This document shows, in pieces, positions 50,871 to 59,524 of a stretch of 64,000 nt of DNA. Source of the DNA: Brachybacterium sp. FME24 (lineage in GTDB: Bacteria > Actinomycetota > Actinomycetes > Actinomycetales > Dermabacteraceae); contig NZ_JABUXV010000019.1 in NCBI RefSeq assembly GCF_014897705.1, positions 21,344 to 85,343 on the forward strand. Direction: 5' to 3'. The translations under genes were made by a program, and so were the position numbers. Position 1 is the first letter of the stretch, and each line of letters begins with the position of its first letter. Below the pieces are notes generated by a model, which was not told where the DNA came from, did no database searches, and saw nothing but the letters and a program-made list of their open reading frames with translations.

Positions 50871-51724
50871 TGACCTCGAACCCCACTCCTGACGGCACTG
50901 CCCGCTCAGCCGCTGCCGACGCCACCCACTCCACCGACTCCACCGCCCCGTCGAGCCCCGTCGTCATCGAGGTCGAAGGACTGCACAAGACCTTCGGCGA
51001 CCTCCACGTCCTCAAGGACTGCGACCTCACGGTGCGCTCCGGCGAGGTCGCGGTGCTGGTGGGCCCCTCCGGCTCCGGCAAATCCACCCTGCTGCGCTGC
51101 ATCAACCAGCTCGAGGAGGCGACCGCCGGCACCATCCGCATCGAGGGCGTCACCCAGGGCTACGCCGAGCAGTCGCTGCCCGACGGCCGCCTGCAGAAGC
51201 TCTCCGCTCAGCAGATCGCCGCGCAGCGCGCCCGCATCGGCATGGTCTTCCAGCGCTTCCACCTGTTCCCCCACATGACGGCGCTGCAGAACGTCATGGA
51301 GGCACCGGTGCAGGTGCTGCGCATCTCCAAGGCCGAGTCGGAGGCGCGAGCACGGACGCTGCTGGAACGCGTGGGCCTCGCCGACCGCGCCGACCACTAC
51401 CCCTCGGAGCTCTCCGGCGGTCAGCAGCAGCGCGTCGCGATCGCCCGCGCGCTGGCCATGGAGCCCGAACTGATGCTCTTCGACGAACCCACCAGCGCCC
51501 TGGACCCCGAGCTGGTCGCCGAGGTGCTCGCCGTGCTGAAGGATCTCGCGGCCGACGGGATGACCATGGTCGTGGTCAGCCATGAGATGGGCTTCGCCCG
51601 TGAGGTCGCCGACCAGGTCGCCTTCATGGACGAGGGCCGCATCATCGAGCGCGGCACCCCCGAGCAGCTCATCGACCATCCCCGCTCCGAGCGGCTGCAG
51701 GGCTTCCTCGCCTCCGTGCTGTGA
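50870..51724 (+). CDS. Amino-acid ABC transporter ATP-binding protein (GlnQ/HisP type)
   Basis: Cytoplasmic ATPase of 284 residues. Walker [10 protein letters not shown] near residue 65; Q-loop [13 protein letters not shown] with the FHLFPHMT motif of polar amino-acid importers; signature LSGGQQQR; Walker [14 protein letters not shown]; switch His in [11 protein letters not shown]. The first ~25 residues are Ser/Thr/Ala-rich and probably disordered. ATG 50870 overlaps the permease stop (TGATG); GTG 50867 is possible as well. With the two preceding genes it completes an importer operon (binding protein, permease, ATPase). Confidence 0.95.
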   Translation: MTSNPTPDGTARSAAADATHSTDSTAPSSPVVIEVEGLHKTFGDLHVLKDCDLTVRSGEVAVLVGPSGSGKSTLLRCINQLEEATAGTIRIEGVTQGYAEQSLPDGRLQKLSAQQIAAQRARIGMVFQRFHLFPHMTALQNVMEAPVQVLRISKAESEARARTLLERVGLADRADHYPSELSGGQQQRVAIARALAMEPELMLFDEPTSALDPELVAEVLAVLKDLAADGMTMVVVSHEMGFAREVADQVAFMDEGRIIERGTPEQLIDHPRSERLQGFLASVL

Positions 51725-51822
51725 CCTCGTGGGTGGTCGACATCACGTCGGCTGCTTGCTAGTTTCGAGGCGTCCGATCGCCCGACGGCGCCTCAGCGCG
51801 CCCGTACAGAGCTGAGCAGACC

Positions 51823-52719
51823 ATGTCGATCCGTCGACGCGCCGTCCTCCCGATCCTCGCTGCCGTTCCCCTCACCGCCCTGGCCGCGCCGGGGATGACC
51901 CCGGGGGCCCAGGCGGCGCCGCCACCGGTGCCCCTGCGGGTCGCGACCTACAACATCGCTGCGGGCTCAGGCGGCGCGGGCGGGGACGCCCGCTTCGATC
52001 TGGAGCGCACGATCGGCGTTCTGCGATCCCTCGAGGCGGATGTGATCGCCCTGCAGGAGGTGGACCGCCACTGGGGCGAGCGCAGCGAGTACCGCGACCT
52101 GATCGGCGAGATCGCCCGCGATCTGGGGATGCGGGACCTCTTCGCACCGATCTACTCGCACGAGCCCGAGGCGCCGGGCGATCCGCGACGCGAGTACGGC
52201 CTCGCGATCCTGTCCCGGTTCCCGGTCGTCGCCTCGACGAACCATGAGCTCACACGCCTGTCCACACAGGACCCGGACCCGGACCCGGATGCCGCCAAGC
52301 TGCCCGGCTTCGCCGAGGCCGTCCTCGAGGTGAAGGGGGCGCGCATCCACGTGTACTCCACCCATCTGGACTACCGCGGGGATCCGACCCTGCGCGAGAT
52401 CCAGGTGGCCGAGACCCAGGAGATCCTCGCCGCCGACGGTCCCGGCGCGTCACGGATCCTGATGGGCGACCTCAATGCGCCGCCCGAGGCGCCCGAGCTC
52501 GGACCGCTGTGGTCAGATCTCACGGATGTGTGGGATGCGGCCGGCGCCGGTGAGGGTCTGACGTACCCGGCGGCCGCACCGACCAAGCGCATCGACTACG
52601 TGACGGTCTCCGCGGGGATCGAGGTGCTCGCAGCCCACGTGGCGCAGGACGACCTCGCGCTCGAGGCCTCGGACCACCGGCCCGTGGTCGCGGACCTCCT
52701 GGTGCCCCGAGGCGCCTGA
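51823..52719 (+). CDS. Secreted endonuclease/exonuclease/phosphatase-fold protein
   Basis: Predicted exported hydrolase of 298 residues. Signal peptide with twin Arg (MSIRRRAVLPILAAVPLTALAAPG), cleavage near GAQA-AP (residue 31). EEP fold: LRVATYNIAAGSGG near residue 40, VIALQEVDRHWG (metal-binding Glu), STHLDY, LMGDLNAPPEAPEL (Asp-x-Asn) and SDHRPVVADL (the catalytic Asp-His). Relatives include sphingomyelinases, phosphodiesterases and nucleases, so substrate is open. Monocistronic, between the amino-acid importer and a hairpin at 52765. Confidence 0.9.
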   Translation: MSIRRRAVLPILAAVPLTALAAPGMTPGAQAAPPPVPLRVATYNIAAGSGGAGGDARFDLERTIGVLRSLEADVIALQEVDRHWGERSEYRDLIGEIARDLGMRDLFAPIYSHEPEAPGDPRREYGLAILSRFPVVASTNHELTRLSTQDPDPDPDAAKLPGFAEAVLEVKGARIHVYSTHLDYRGDPTLREIQVAETQEILAADGPGASRILMGDLNAPPEAPELGPLWSDLTDVWDAAGAGEGLTYPAAAPTKRIDYVTVSAGIEVLAAHVAQDDLALEASDHRPVVADLLVPRGA

Positions 52720-52764
52720 CGAGCACCCGGACGCAGAGCACCCCGCGCGTCCACCCCGGCTGAG

Positions 52765-52793
52765 GAGGCGGATGGAGGGGGCTATTCCGCCTC
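52765..52793 (+). terminator. Hairpin after the EEP-fold gene
   Basis: GAGGCGGA (52765-52772) and TCCGCCTC (52786-52793) pair perfectly with a 13-base loop, 46 bases past the stop. A mildly pyrimidine-rich stretch follows. It could also end transcripts arriving from the fatty acyl-CoA reductase gene on the other strand. Confidence 0.55.
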
Positions 52794-52830
52794 TTCACGC
52801 GGGCTACTAGCCGGTAACCATCATCAGTGG

Positions 52831-52875
52831 TGCGTGTGGTGCGTGTGGTGCGTGTGGTGCGTGTGGTGCGTGTGG
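52831..52875. repeat. Five 9-bp tandem repeats (TGCGTGTGG)
   Basis: Five exact copies of TGCGTGTGG followed by degenerate TGCGTGGG variants to about 52920, in the non-coding gap between the EEP-fold gene and the 3' end of the reductase-phosphatase gene. Slippage-prone simple repeat; no function visible. Confidence 0.9.
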
Positions 52876-52941
52876 TGCGTGGGTGCGTGGGATGCGAGGT
52901 GCGTGGGTGGGTGCGGGGTGGTGCGGTTCAGGCGGGGGAGG

Positions 52942-55218
52942 TCACCACTCCAGGATCTGCCAGCGCTTCTTCTTCGCCACCGCGTACAGCCCCAGGTCCG
53001 GGGCGATGGCGGTGGGGGTGCCGACCAGGGCGAGCCAGGCGGCGTCGGCGTGGGAGTCGCCGTAGCCGTAGGACTTCGCAAGGTCCGCTCCGTGGGAGTC
53101 GGCGTACTTGCGCAGCCAGTTCGCGCGGGCCTCGTCGACCAGCGGGGGAGTGGCGAGGTAGCCGGTCATGACCCCGGAGGCGTCCTCGTCCATATGGGTC
53201 GCGACGACCTCGTCGAACAGGTCCGCCAGCGGCTCCACCAGCAGGTCGAGGGCGCCGGAGACCAGCACGGTGCGGTGACCGGCGGCGCGGTGGCGCTCGA
53301 TGAGCTCGAGAGCCTCGGGGCGGATCGAGGCGCGGATGCGACGGCCCGCCTCGCCCTGCATGAGGGTGCGCAGATCGTCACCGCGGTACCCCTTGTAGCG
53401 GCGGTTGACCAGGCGGATCAGTTCGGAGCGGTCGCGCTGCTCGGCGCGCAGGTAGCCGGGCACGGCGGCCAGCAGGCCCCCGATCTCGGCGGGCCAGGCA
53501 CGGCGAGGGCGGGTCGCGCGGACCACGGAGAAGTACTGCTGGACGATGTTGGTCGCCAGCACGGTGCCGTCGAGGTCGAAGATGGCAAGGGAGCTCTCGT
53601 CGTGCTTGAGCTCCGGCGCGGGGCGCGAGGAACGCTTGTTCTGGGCGGACTTCGCCCGCGAGTAGGCCTTGGTCAGGTCGGTGACGGCCGGCAGGTGCTG
53701 CTGCTGGAAGTAGTCGGACCAGACGATCCCGGAGATGTCGAAGTCGTGGCCCTCGAGGAAATCGGCCGACAATTCCTCGCGCAGGGCACGCGTGTTGGCG
53801 TCGTCGAAGACCATCTCGGTCTTCGTGTACTGGCGGTACAGCTCGATGTACATGCGCAGGGTGGTCAGGCCCGAGGTCGCCTTGTGGAGGCCGGAGGTCC
53901 ACTCGCGGGTGCGCTTGGTGGCGGGCAGGAACGCGACCGCTGCCGAGCCGGCCTTCGCGGCGAGCTCCTTGGCGCGGAACCGCTGCTCGACCATCTCGAC
54001 GGCGGGGAAGGTCCACTCGGGGACCTCGATCGGGCGGCCCTTGTCGTCCTGCAGCGGGTGCTCCACGAAGTACTCGCGCACTGCGGTGAACATCTCGTGG
54101 AAGGGCAGCGGGTTCGAAGCGCCCGAGACCACCTGGAAGTAGGCGTCGTCGCCGCGACGGGAGACGTCCTGCGTGGCCAGGGCGACGATCACGTTGACGA
54201 CGTGGTCGACCGGGATGATGTCGAGGATCGAATCCGCCAGGCCCGGGAACTCCGGCAGGGCGCCGCGGCCATACGCCATGATCAGCGGATCGGCGACCTT
54301 GTAGCCGTCGATCCAGCCCGGGAAGGGCTTGCGCACCGCGGATTCGATGATCGAGGGGCGCACGAAGGAGACGCGGTGGCCGGCGTCGGCCCACAGCTCC
54401 TCGGCGACCTGCTCGGCCATGGCCTTGGTGAAGGTGTAGATATCGGTCCAGCCCACGGACTGGGCGCGGGTGCGGCCGAAGTCGACCAGACGCTCGTCGA
54501 CCCAGCTGCGGCGGGCCTCCTCGGAGGCGGCGGCCACGGCCTTGGGGCCCATGCGGCCGTCGCGCAGCTTCGCGCCGCGGATCTGGGAGCGCAGGGTCTC
54601 GGGCCGACGGGACTCGGCCTCGACCCGCGCCCGGGCGTCGAGCGCGGCCTGGTACTCGGCGCGCCAGTCGACGTCGGTCTGCAGCGAGCCCTCCTGGCGC
54701 AGACCCTTGGCGATGCCGCCCACGTACGCGGTCGAGACGTGGATGACGTGCGGATCCTGCCCCGAGGCGAGCAGCGCCTCGTACAGGTTCCGGGCGCCGC
54801 CGACGTTGGTGCGGAAGGCCTCGTCGATCGGCGGGTCGAAGGAGACGGAGGACGCCGAGTGGATGACCACATCGAAGGGGTCCTGGATCTCGGGCATGTC
54901 GGTCAGGTCACCCTCGAGAACGTCGACGCGAGCGTCGAAGGCCGCCTTCACCGTCTCTTTGCCCCCGTCGCCGATCGCGTCGGCCCAGGAGGAGAACACG
55001 GGCTTGCGCAGCAGCTGTTCGAGGCGCTTGCGCCCGCTGACGGAGCCCTTGGGGCGCACGACAGCGGTGACGCGGGTGCCCTCGGTGGTCTCCAGCAGGG
55101 AGCGCAGAACCGCCTGGCCCAGGAAGCCCGTGACACCGGTCAGCAGGATTCGTCGGTCCTCGGCTCGGAGCCCACCGGAGGTGGCGGGCTGGTCGGCGGG
55201 CGTGGTGCTGTTCGACAT
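52942..55218 (-). CDS. Fatty acyl-CoA reductase fused to HAD-IB phosphatase domain
   Basis: Two-domain protein of 758 residues. The N-terminal part (~20-450) is a NAD_binding_4 (male-sterility/FAR) domain: LLTGVTGFLG at 25-34 binds the nucleotide, VVIHSASSVSFD follows, and IYTFTKAMAEQ (~257-267) has the active-site YxxxK in the YTFTK form typical of acyl-CoA reductases. These reduce acyl-CoA with NADPH to fatty alcohol or aldehyde. The C-terminal part (~540-758) is a HAD-IB phosphatase: FDLDGT with nucleophile Asp, LVSGALDLL, and YGYGDSHAD, all with catalytic residues. ATG 55218 has AGAGGG upstream. It is divergent from the SDR-PlsC-AGPS operon. Fusion and context suggest fatty alcohol supply for ether lipids; the phosphatase substrate is unknown. 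Confidence 0.85.
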   Translation of the reverse strand: MSNSTTPADQPATSGGLRAEDRRILLTGVTGFLGQAVLRSLLETTEGTRVTAVVRPKGSVSGRKRLEQLLRKPVFSSWADAIGDGGKETVKAAFDARVDVLEGDLTDMPEIQDPFDVVIHSASSVSFDPPIDEAFRTNVGGARNLYEALLASGQDPHVIHVSTAYVGGIAKGLRQEGSLQTDVDWRAEYQAALDARARVEAESRRPETLRSQIRGAKLRDGRMGPKAVAAASEEARRSWVDERLVDFGRTRAQSVGWTDIYTFTKAMAEQVAEELWADAGHRVSFVRPSIIESAVRKPFPGWIDGYKVADPLIMAYGRGALPEFPGLADSILDIIPVDHVVNVIVALATQDVSRRGDDAYFQVVSGASNPLPFHEMFTAVREYFVEHPLQDDKGRPIEVPEWTFPAVEMVEQRFRAKELAAKAGSAAVAFLPATKRTREWTSGLHKATSGLTTLRMYIELYRQYTKTEMVFDDANTRALREELSADFLEGHDFDISGIVWSDYFQQQHLPAVTDLTKAYSRAKSAQNKRSSRPAPELKHDESSLAIFDLDGTVLATNIVQQYFSVVRATRPRRAWPAEIGGLLAAVPGYLRAEQRDRSELIRLVNRRYKGYRGDDLRTLMQGEAGRRIRASIRPEALELIERHRAAGHRTVLVSGALDLLVEPLADLFDEVVATHMDEDASGVMTGYLATPPLVDEARANWLRKYADSHGADLAKSYGYGDSHADAAWLALVGTPTAIAPDLGLYAVAKKKRWQILEW

Positions 55219-55339
55219 GGAATCCCTCTGTGGACGGGTACGGCAGGAGGTGGAAAGTGTGTGGCCCAGCTCGCGTTCGACGCGCCTGGGGGTCGCCTCA
55301 CCAGGGGTCATCCCCGCGCTGGTCAGGGCGGCGCTAGTG

Positions 55340-55345
55340 TATCGT
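55340..55345 (+). promoter_or_regulatory. Likely -10 box of the SDR-PlsC-AGPS operon
   Basis: TATCGT, seven bases before ATG 55353, with no ribosome-binding site before the ATG, so transcription probably starts at the start codon. The 134-base region 55219-55352 also carries the leftward promoter of the reductase gene, so both halves of the cluster may be controlled together. Confidence 0.4.
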
Positions 55346-55352
55346 AGCCGCC

Positions 55353-56129
55353 ATGCATAGGGCCCTGATCACTGGTGGCACCGCGGGCATCGGGGCCGCT
55401 TTCGCGAAGGCTTTCGCTGGTCGCGGAGCCTCCCTCGTCCTCGTCGCACGGGACGCCACCCGCCTCGATGACTACGCCGAGCAGCTGCGACGGGAGTACG
55501 GCGTCGCGGTCGAGACCCTCGTCGCCGATCTCGCCGACCGTGCCGCCCAGCAGCGCGTCGCGGACCGCCTCGAGACCTCCGTCGATCCCGTCGACGTGCT
55601 CGTGAACAACGCCGGCTTCTCGGTGAAGGCGAGCCTGCTCGAGAAGGATCTCACCGCGCACGACCTCGGCTTCGAGGTGATGATCCGCTCCGTCCTGAAG
55701 CTGGGCGGCGCCGCCGGTCGCGGCATGCGCGAGCGGGGCCGCGGCTGGATCATCAACGTCGGCTCCGTGAGCGCGCTGGTGACCCAGAACAACTACTCGG
55801 CCATCAAGGCCTGGGTGGGCAACTACTCCGAATCGCTCGGCGTGCAGCTCGACGGCACGGGCGTGCAGGTCACCGCACTCATGCCGGGCTGGGTGCGCAC
55901 CGAGTTCCACAACCGCGCCGGCATCAAGGGATCCTCGATCCCGGGCGTGCTGTGGCTGGACGCCGACCGCCTGGTCGAGGACTGCCTGCGCGATGTGGCG
56001 CGCGGCAAACCGGTCTCCGTCCCCTCGAAGCGGTGGAAGGTGATCGCCGGTGTGCTGCGCACGACCCCGCGTGGGATCGTGGCCCGATTGAGCGCCGTGC
56101 TCAGTCATCGTCGCAGCCGGGAGAAGTGA
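55353..56129 (+). CDS. Short-chain dehydrogenase/reductase (candidate alkyl/acyl-DHAP reductase)
   Basis: Classical SDR of 258 residues. ALITGGTAGIGAAFAKAFAGRG (4-25) holds the TGxxxGIG cofactor motif, VARDATR suggests NADP preference (Arg after the second strand), LVNNAGFSV is the NNAG motif, INVGSVSA carries catalytic Ser, and NNYSAIKAW holds YxxxK. The DltE-like C-terminus ends in a basic, slightly hydrophobic stretch that may touch the membrane. The human acyl/alkyl-DHAP reductase PexRAP (DHRS7B) is also a classical SDR, so reduction of alkyl-DHAP or acyl-DHAP to the glycerol-3-phosphate form is a plausible job in this operon; many SDRs would look the same, so that is inference. The PlsC gene starts four bases after its stop. 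Confidence 0.88.
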   Translation: MHRALITGGTAGIGAAFAKAFAGRGASLVLVARDATRLDDYAEQLRREYGVAVETLVADLADRAAQQRVADRLETSVDPVDVLVNNAGFSVKASLLEKDLTAHDLGFEVMIRSVLKLGGAAGRGMRERGRGWIINVGSVSALVTQNNYSAIKAWVGNYSESLGVQLDGTGVQVTALMPGWVRTEFHNRAGIKGSSIPGVLWLDADRLVEDCLRDVARGKPVSVPSKRWKVIAGVLRTTPRGIVARLSAVLSHRRSREK

Positions 56130-56133
56130 TCGC

Positions 56134-57099
56134 ATGAGCCCGAAGAACTCCGCGCAGGAACCTGACGACCCCGTCGACTCTGCCGGCGCCGATTTCCCGG
56201 CGCGAGTCGACGGTGTGGCAGGATCCGCAGGCTCCGGCGCCTCCGAGGACTCCGGCGACGACGGCGAGCACGTCGGCCCCGACAGTCAGGCCAATGCTTC
56301 GCAGGAACCTGGGGCGAAGGGGCCCAGCGCCGGCCGTCGCTTCATGGAGTCGCTCTCCGCGCGATCGCGCGGCGAAGGCTGGGAGAAGCCCACTGGCGAG
56401 CTGGCCAAGTACCGCTCGGGCTGGCGGGCTGCGGCACGTTTCGTGCTGCAGCGCGTGCTCTTCCGCGCCTTCGTGAACTCCGTGGTCACTCCGGAAGTCA
56501 AGGCGCACCGCCGGGTCAAGAGCATTCGCGGGCCGTTCGTGCTGGTCGCGAACCACACCAGTCACGTCGATGGGCCGCTTCTGGCGATGAGCCTGCCGTG
56601 GAACCAGGGCCGATTCCTGTGCACGGGGGCTGCGACGGAATATTGGTTCGAGCAGGGGTGGCCCCGCCGAGCCTTCGTGCGCACCATGCTCAATGCTTTC
56701 CCGATCGACCGCGGCGGCAGCCGCAAGCACTCGGGCACCTCGCGCCGACTGCTGCGCTCCGGGGTCCCGATCCTGGTGTTCCCTGAGGGCGGCCGGCAGA
56801 CGACGGGAAAGATGGCCGACTTCAGCCCGGGCGCCGCGGCGCTCGCGATCGGAGTCGGTGTGCCTGTCGTTCCGGCGGCGATCATCGGCGGCTACGAGGC
56901 GATGCCCAAGGGCCGCAACTGGCCGAAGAAGGGTCGCCCCCCTGTGCGCGTCGTCTTCGGCGAGCCGATCATCTCGGACGAGGGTGAATCCGCTGTCGAC
57001 TTCTCCGGCCGGATCCGCGAACGCGTCAAAGACCTGTACCAACTGCACCACGATGAGGTCCTGGGCGCGGACGCCCGGGACGAGGAGGAGACCGCATGA
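56134..57099 (+). CDS. PlsC-type glycerolipid acyltransferase
   Basis: Acyltransferase of 321 residues, probably membrane-associated. The first ~90 residues are acidic and disordered. The catalytic motif ANHTSHVDGPLL (Hx4D) lies near residue 136, substrate motif GTSRRLLRSGVPILVFPEGGRQ (FPEG) near 215, and FSPGAAALAIGVGVPVVPAAIIGG follows; these are the motifs of 1-acylglycerol-3-phosphate acyltransferases. Here it could acylate 1-alkyl-glycerol-3-phosphate at position 2, or provide the acyl-DHAP needed by AGPS. It is the middle gene of the SDR-PlsC-AGPS operon; the AGPS start overlaps its stop by four bases. Which acceptor it uses cannot be read from sequence. Confidence 0.9.
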   Translation: MSPKNSAQEPDDPVDSAGADFPARVDGVAGSAGSGASEDSGDDGEHVGPDSQANASQEPGAKGPSAGRRFMESLSARSRGEGWEKPTGELAKYRSGWRAAARFVLQRVLFRAFVNSVVTPEVKAHRRVKSIRGPFVLVANHTSHVDGPLLAMSLPWNQGRFLCTGAATEYWFEQGWPRRAFVRTMLNAFPIDRGGSRKHSGTSRRLLRSGVPILVFPEGGRQTTGKMADFSPGAAALAIGVGVPVVPAAIIGGYEAMPKGRNWPKKGRPPVRVVFGEPIISDEGESAVDFSGRIRERVKDLYQLHHDEVLGADARDEEETA

Positions 57100-58805
57100 G
57101 CGAACGGCTGAGCGCCCGCGAGGTCAAGCGGCACAAGTGGTGGGGGTGGGGCCTGGACGACGTCACCTTCCGCTACGACAACAAGCCCGCCTTCGCGCCG
57201 CTGGCGAAGAACAAGGTGGGCGTGGATCTGGCCGCGAAGGCGACGCCGATCGAGCCCGACCTCGCAGAGTTCGACGTGCCCGCGAGCCGGCTGCCCGGCG
57301 AGATCCGTGCGCAGCTCACCGGCGTGGTGGGCGAGCAGAACCTGCTCGATGACGACGAGTACCGCGTGGTGCACTCCTTCGGCCGTTCCCTGCCGGATCT
57401 CTTCCGTGTGCGCGCCGGTGACTTCGGCCGCCTGGTCGACGCCGTGGTCTACCCCGCCTCGGAGGAGGAGGTCGCGCAGCTCCTGCGGGTCGTCCTGGAC
57501 CAGGACCTCGTGCTGATCCCCTACGGCGGCGGTTCCTGCATCTCCGGCTCCGTCACCCCGGATATCACCGAGCAGCGCCCGGTGCTCACCATGAACCTCG
57601 GCCGGATGCGCGAAGTCATCGAGATCGACGACACCGCGGGCCTGGCTCGCGTGGAGGCCGGCGTCTACGGCCCCGACCTCGAGGAGCAGCTGAACGCCCT
57701 GGGCTGGACCGTCGGCCATTTCCCGGATTCGTTCACGTACTCCACCCTCGGCGGTTGGGCGGCGACGCGGTCCTCGGGCATGCAGTCCGACAAGTACGGG
57801 GACATCGAGGACATCGTGCGCGGCATGCGCGTGGTCCACCCCGATGGCATCGCCGTCACCAAGGCGATCCCGGGCCGTGACTCCGGCCCGAGCGTGCACG
57901 AGATGATCCTGGGCAGCGAGGGACGGCTCGGTGTGATCACCGAGACGACCGTGCAGGTGCACCGCATCTCCCCGGTGCGCCAGGTCATCGCCTACATGTA
58001 CCCCGATTGGGAGCACGGCATCCGCGGGATGCACGCGATCGCCCGCTCCACCGACGTCGCCCCCACCTTCACCCGGCTGTCCGACGGCCCCGAGACCGAG
58101 TTCAGCCTCGCGATGGTCAAGGAACCCAGCTCCACCAAGGGCAAGGTGGCCGCCAAGGTGCAGGACGGCCTGTTCGCCTACCTGCGCTCCCAGGGCTGGG
58201 ACACGACGAACGAGATGTCGATCTCCTACGTCTGCTTCGAGGGGTCCAAGGAGTCGGTCGAGCAGCAGAAGTCGATCGTGAAGAAGATCGTCAAGAACGC
58301 CGGCGGCATCACCCTCGGCGCCGGGCCGGGAGCGATCTACGACCAGAAGAAGTTCGATACCCCGTATCTGCGCGACTTCCTGCTGAACTACCAGGTCTTC
58401 GGCGACGTGTGCGACACCGGGGCCACCTGGTCGAGCATCAACGAGGTCCACACGTCGGTGTACGACGCGTTCTACGCGGTGCAGGAGAAGCAGGATCTGC
58501 CCGGCTTCATGTTCTGCCACATGTCGCACAGCTACCACTCCGGCGCCTGCCTGTACTTCACCTTCGCCTTCCCGTACTCCTCCCATGAGCAGGCGCTGGA
58601 GCAGTACTTCGCGGCCAAGAACGCGGTGCAGCAGGCCTTCGTGGACCTCGGCTCGACCGTCTCCCACCACCACGCGGTGGGCACCGAGCACCAGCCCTGG
58701 ATCACCGAGGACATCGGCGAGGTGGGCGTGCGCATGGTCAAGGGCCTGTTCGCCGACAACGACCCGGGCCGCAACCTCAACCCCGGGAAGGTCACCACGC
58801 CCTGA
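57096..58805 (+). CDS. agpS: Alkyl-dihydroxyacetonephosphate synthase (AGPS)-like flavoprotein
   Basis: FAD enzyme of 569 residues, closely similar in layout to eukaryotic AGPS, which swaps the acyl chain of acyl-DHAP for a fatty alcohol to form the ether bond. WWGWGLDDVTFRY at 15-27 is the AGPS N-terminal motif. VLIPYGGGSCISG and GHFPDSFTYSTLGGWAATRSSGM are FAD-contact motifs; GSEGRLGVITETT is conserved. Active-site residues match AGPS: Arg426 (YLRDFLLNY), Tyr487 (GACLYFTFAF) and His524-526 (SHHHAVG), with Tyr-to-His spacing as in human AGPS. These residues separate it from glycolate or D-lactate dehydrogenases of the same fold. No peroxisomal signal, as expected. It is last in the SDR-PlsC-AGPS operon. 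Confidence 0.85.
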   Translation: MSERLSAREVKRHKWWGWGLDDVTFRYDNKPAFAPLAKNKVGVDLAAKATPIEPDLAEFDVPASRLPGEIRAQLTGVVGEQNLLDDDEYRVVHSFGRSLPDLFRVRAGDFGRLVDAVVYPASEEEVAQLLRVVLDQDLVLIPYGGGSCISGSVTPDITEQRPVLTMNLGRMREVIEIDDTAGLARVEAGVYGPDLEEQLNALGWTVGHFPDSFTYSTLGGWAATRSSGMQSDKYGDIEDIVRGMRVVHPDGIAVTKAIPGRDSGPSVHEMILGSEGRLGVITETTVQVHRISPVRQVIAYMYPDWEHGIRGMHAIARSTDVAPTFTRLSDGPETEFSLAMVKEPSSTKGKVAAKVQDGLFAYLRSQGWDTTNEMSISYVCFEGSKESVEQQKSIVKKIVKNAGGITLGAGPGAIYDQKKFDTPYLRDFLLNYQVFGDVCDTGATWSSINEVHTSVYDAFYAVQEKQDLPGFMFCHMSHSYHSGACLYFTFAFPYSSHEQALEQYFAAKNAVQQAFVDLGSTVSHHHAVGTEHQPWITEDIGEVGVRMVKGLFADNDPGRNLNPGKVTTP

Positions 58806-58888
58806 CCAGGGTGATCCGACGATGAGCATCCGGGAGCGTCCTGCTCGGCGAGACAGCCCCGGATGCTCCCCAGCGAGCGGGAGCGGCG

Positions 58889-59524
58889 ATGCATGACGTG
58901 TGGGTGCTGCGGCACGGAGAGTCCACGGCCAACGTGGACGGCGTGATCGTCTCGGCCCCCGGGCCGCGCGCCCTGACCAAGGTGGGACTCACCGCGCTGG
59001 GCCGGGACCAGGCGCAGGGCGCCGCGCGCTCGGCGCGCGAGCAGGGCCTCGGGGTCGACGCGGTGATCATCTCCAGCGATTTCGCGCGTGCCCGCCAGAC
59101 CGCCGAGGAGTTCGCCGGCGGGATCGGGGCCGCGGCTCCACAGTTGGATCAGCGATTGCGGGAGCGCAGTTTCGGGATCCACGACGAAGGCCCCGCGAGC
59201 TCGTACGACCTGGTGTGGGCCGTGGACCGTGCGCGGGGTGCGCACCAGGACGAGGTCGAGGCGGTCGCCGCCGTCGCGACCCGGGTCGACCAGGTGCTGC
59301 GCGAGGCCGACCGGCTGACCAGCGGCGCGCCCGTCGTGCTGGTGGCCCACGGCGACGTCCTGCAGATCGCGCTCGCGCTCGGGGCCGGCGCGGACCCTCA
59401 TGACCACCGCGACGTGCCGCACCTGGGCAACGCCGAGCTGCGGCGCATCGGCGGCGCCCGGCTCGCTGACGCGGCGCCCATCGTGGCCGACTCCGCGACC
59501 GAGGCAGCGGAGAAGCACGCGTGA
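58889..59524 (+). CDS. Histidine phosphatase superfamily protein (phosphoglycerate-mutase-like)
   Basis: Predicted phosphatase of 211 residues. VLRHGESTANVDG (6-18) holds the catalytic RHG pair; SSDFARARQTAEEF supplies the second Arg; LRERSFG the acid region; VLVAHGDVLQIALAL the second His. The size and motifs fit the broad-specificity phosphatase branch (PhoE/GpmB-like) rather than glycolytic mutase. Substrate unknown. It starts about 80 bases after the AGPS gene and in the same direction, so read-through coexpression is possible but not required. It overlaps the next gene by four bases. Confidence 0.88.
   Translation: MHDVWVLRHGESTANVDGVIVSAPGPRALTKVGLTALGRDQAQGAARSAREQGLGVDAVIISSDFARARQTAEEFAGGIGAAAPQLDQRLRERSFGIHDEGPASSYDLVWAVDRARGAHQDEVEAVAAVATRVDQVLREADRLTSGAPVVLVAHGDVLQIALALGAGADPHDHRDVPHLGNAELRRIGGARLADAAPIVADSATEAAEKHA

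Noticed and set aside
57096..58805. Glycolate or D-lactate oxidase
   Set aside because: Same FAD fold, but the Arg, Tyr and His-His-His residues and the N-terminal WGWG motif are those of AGPS.
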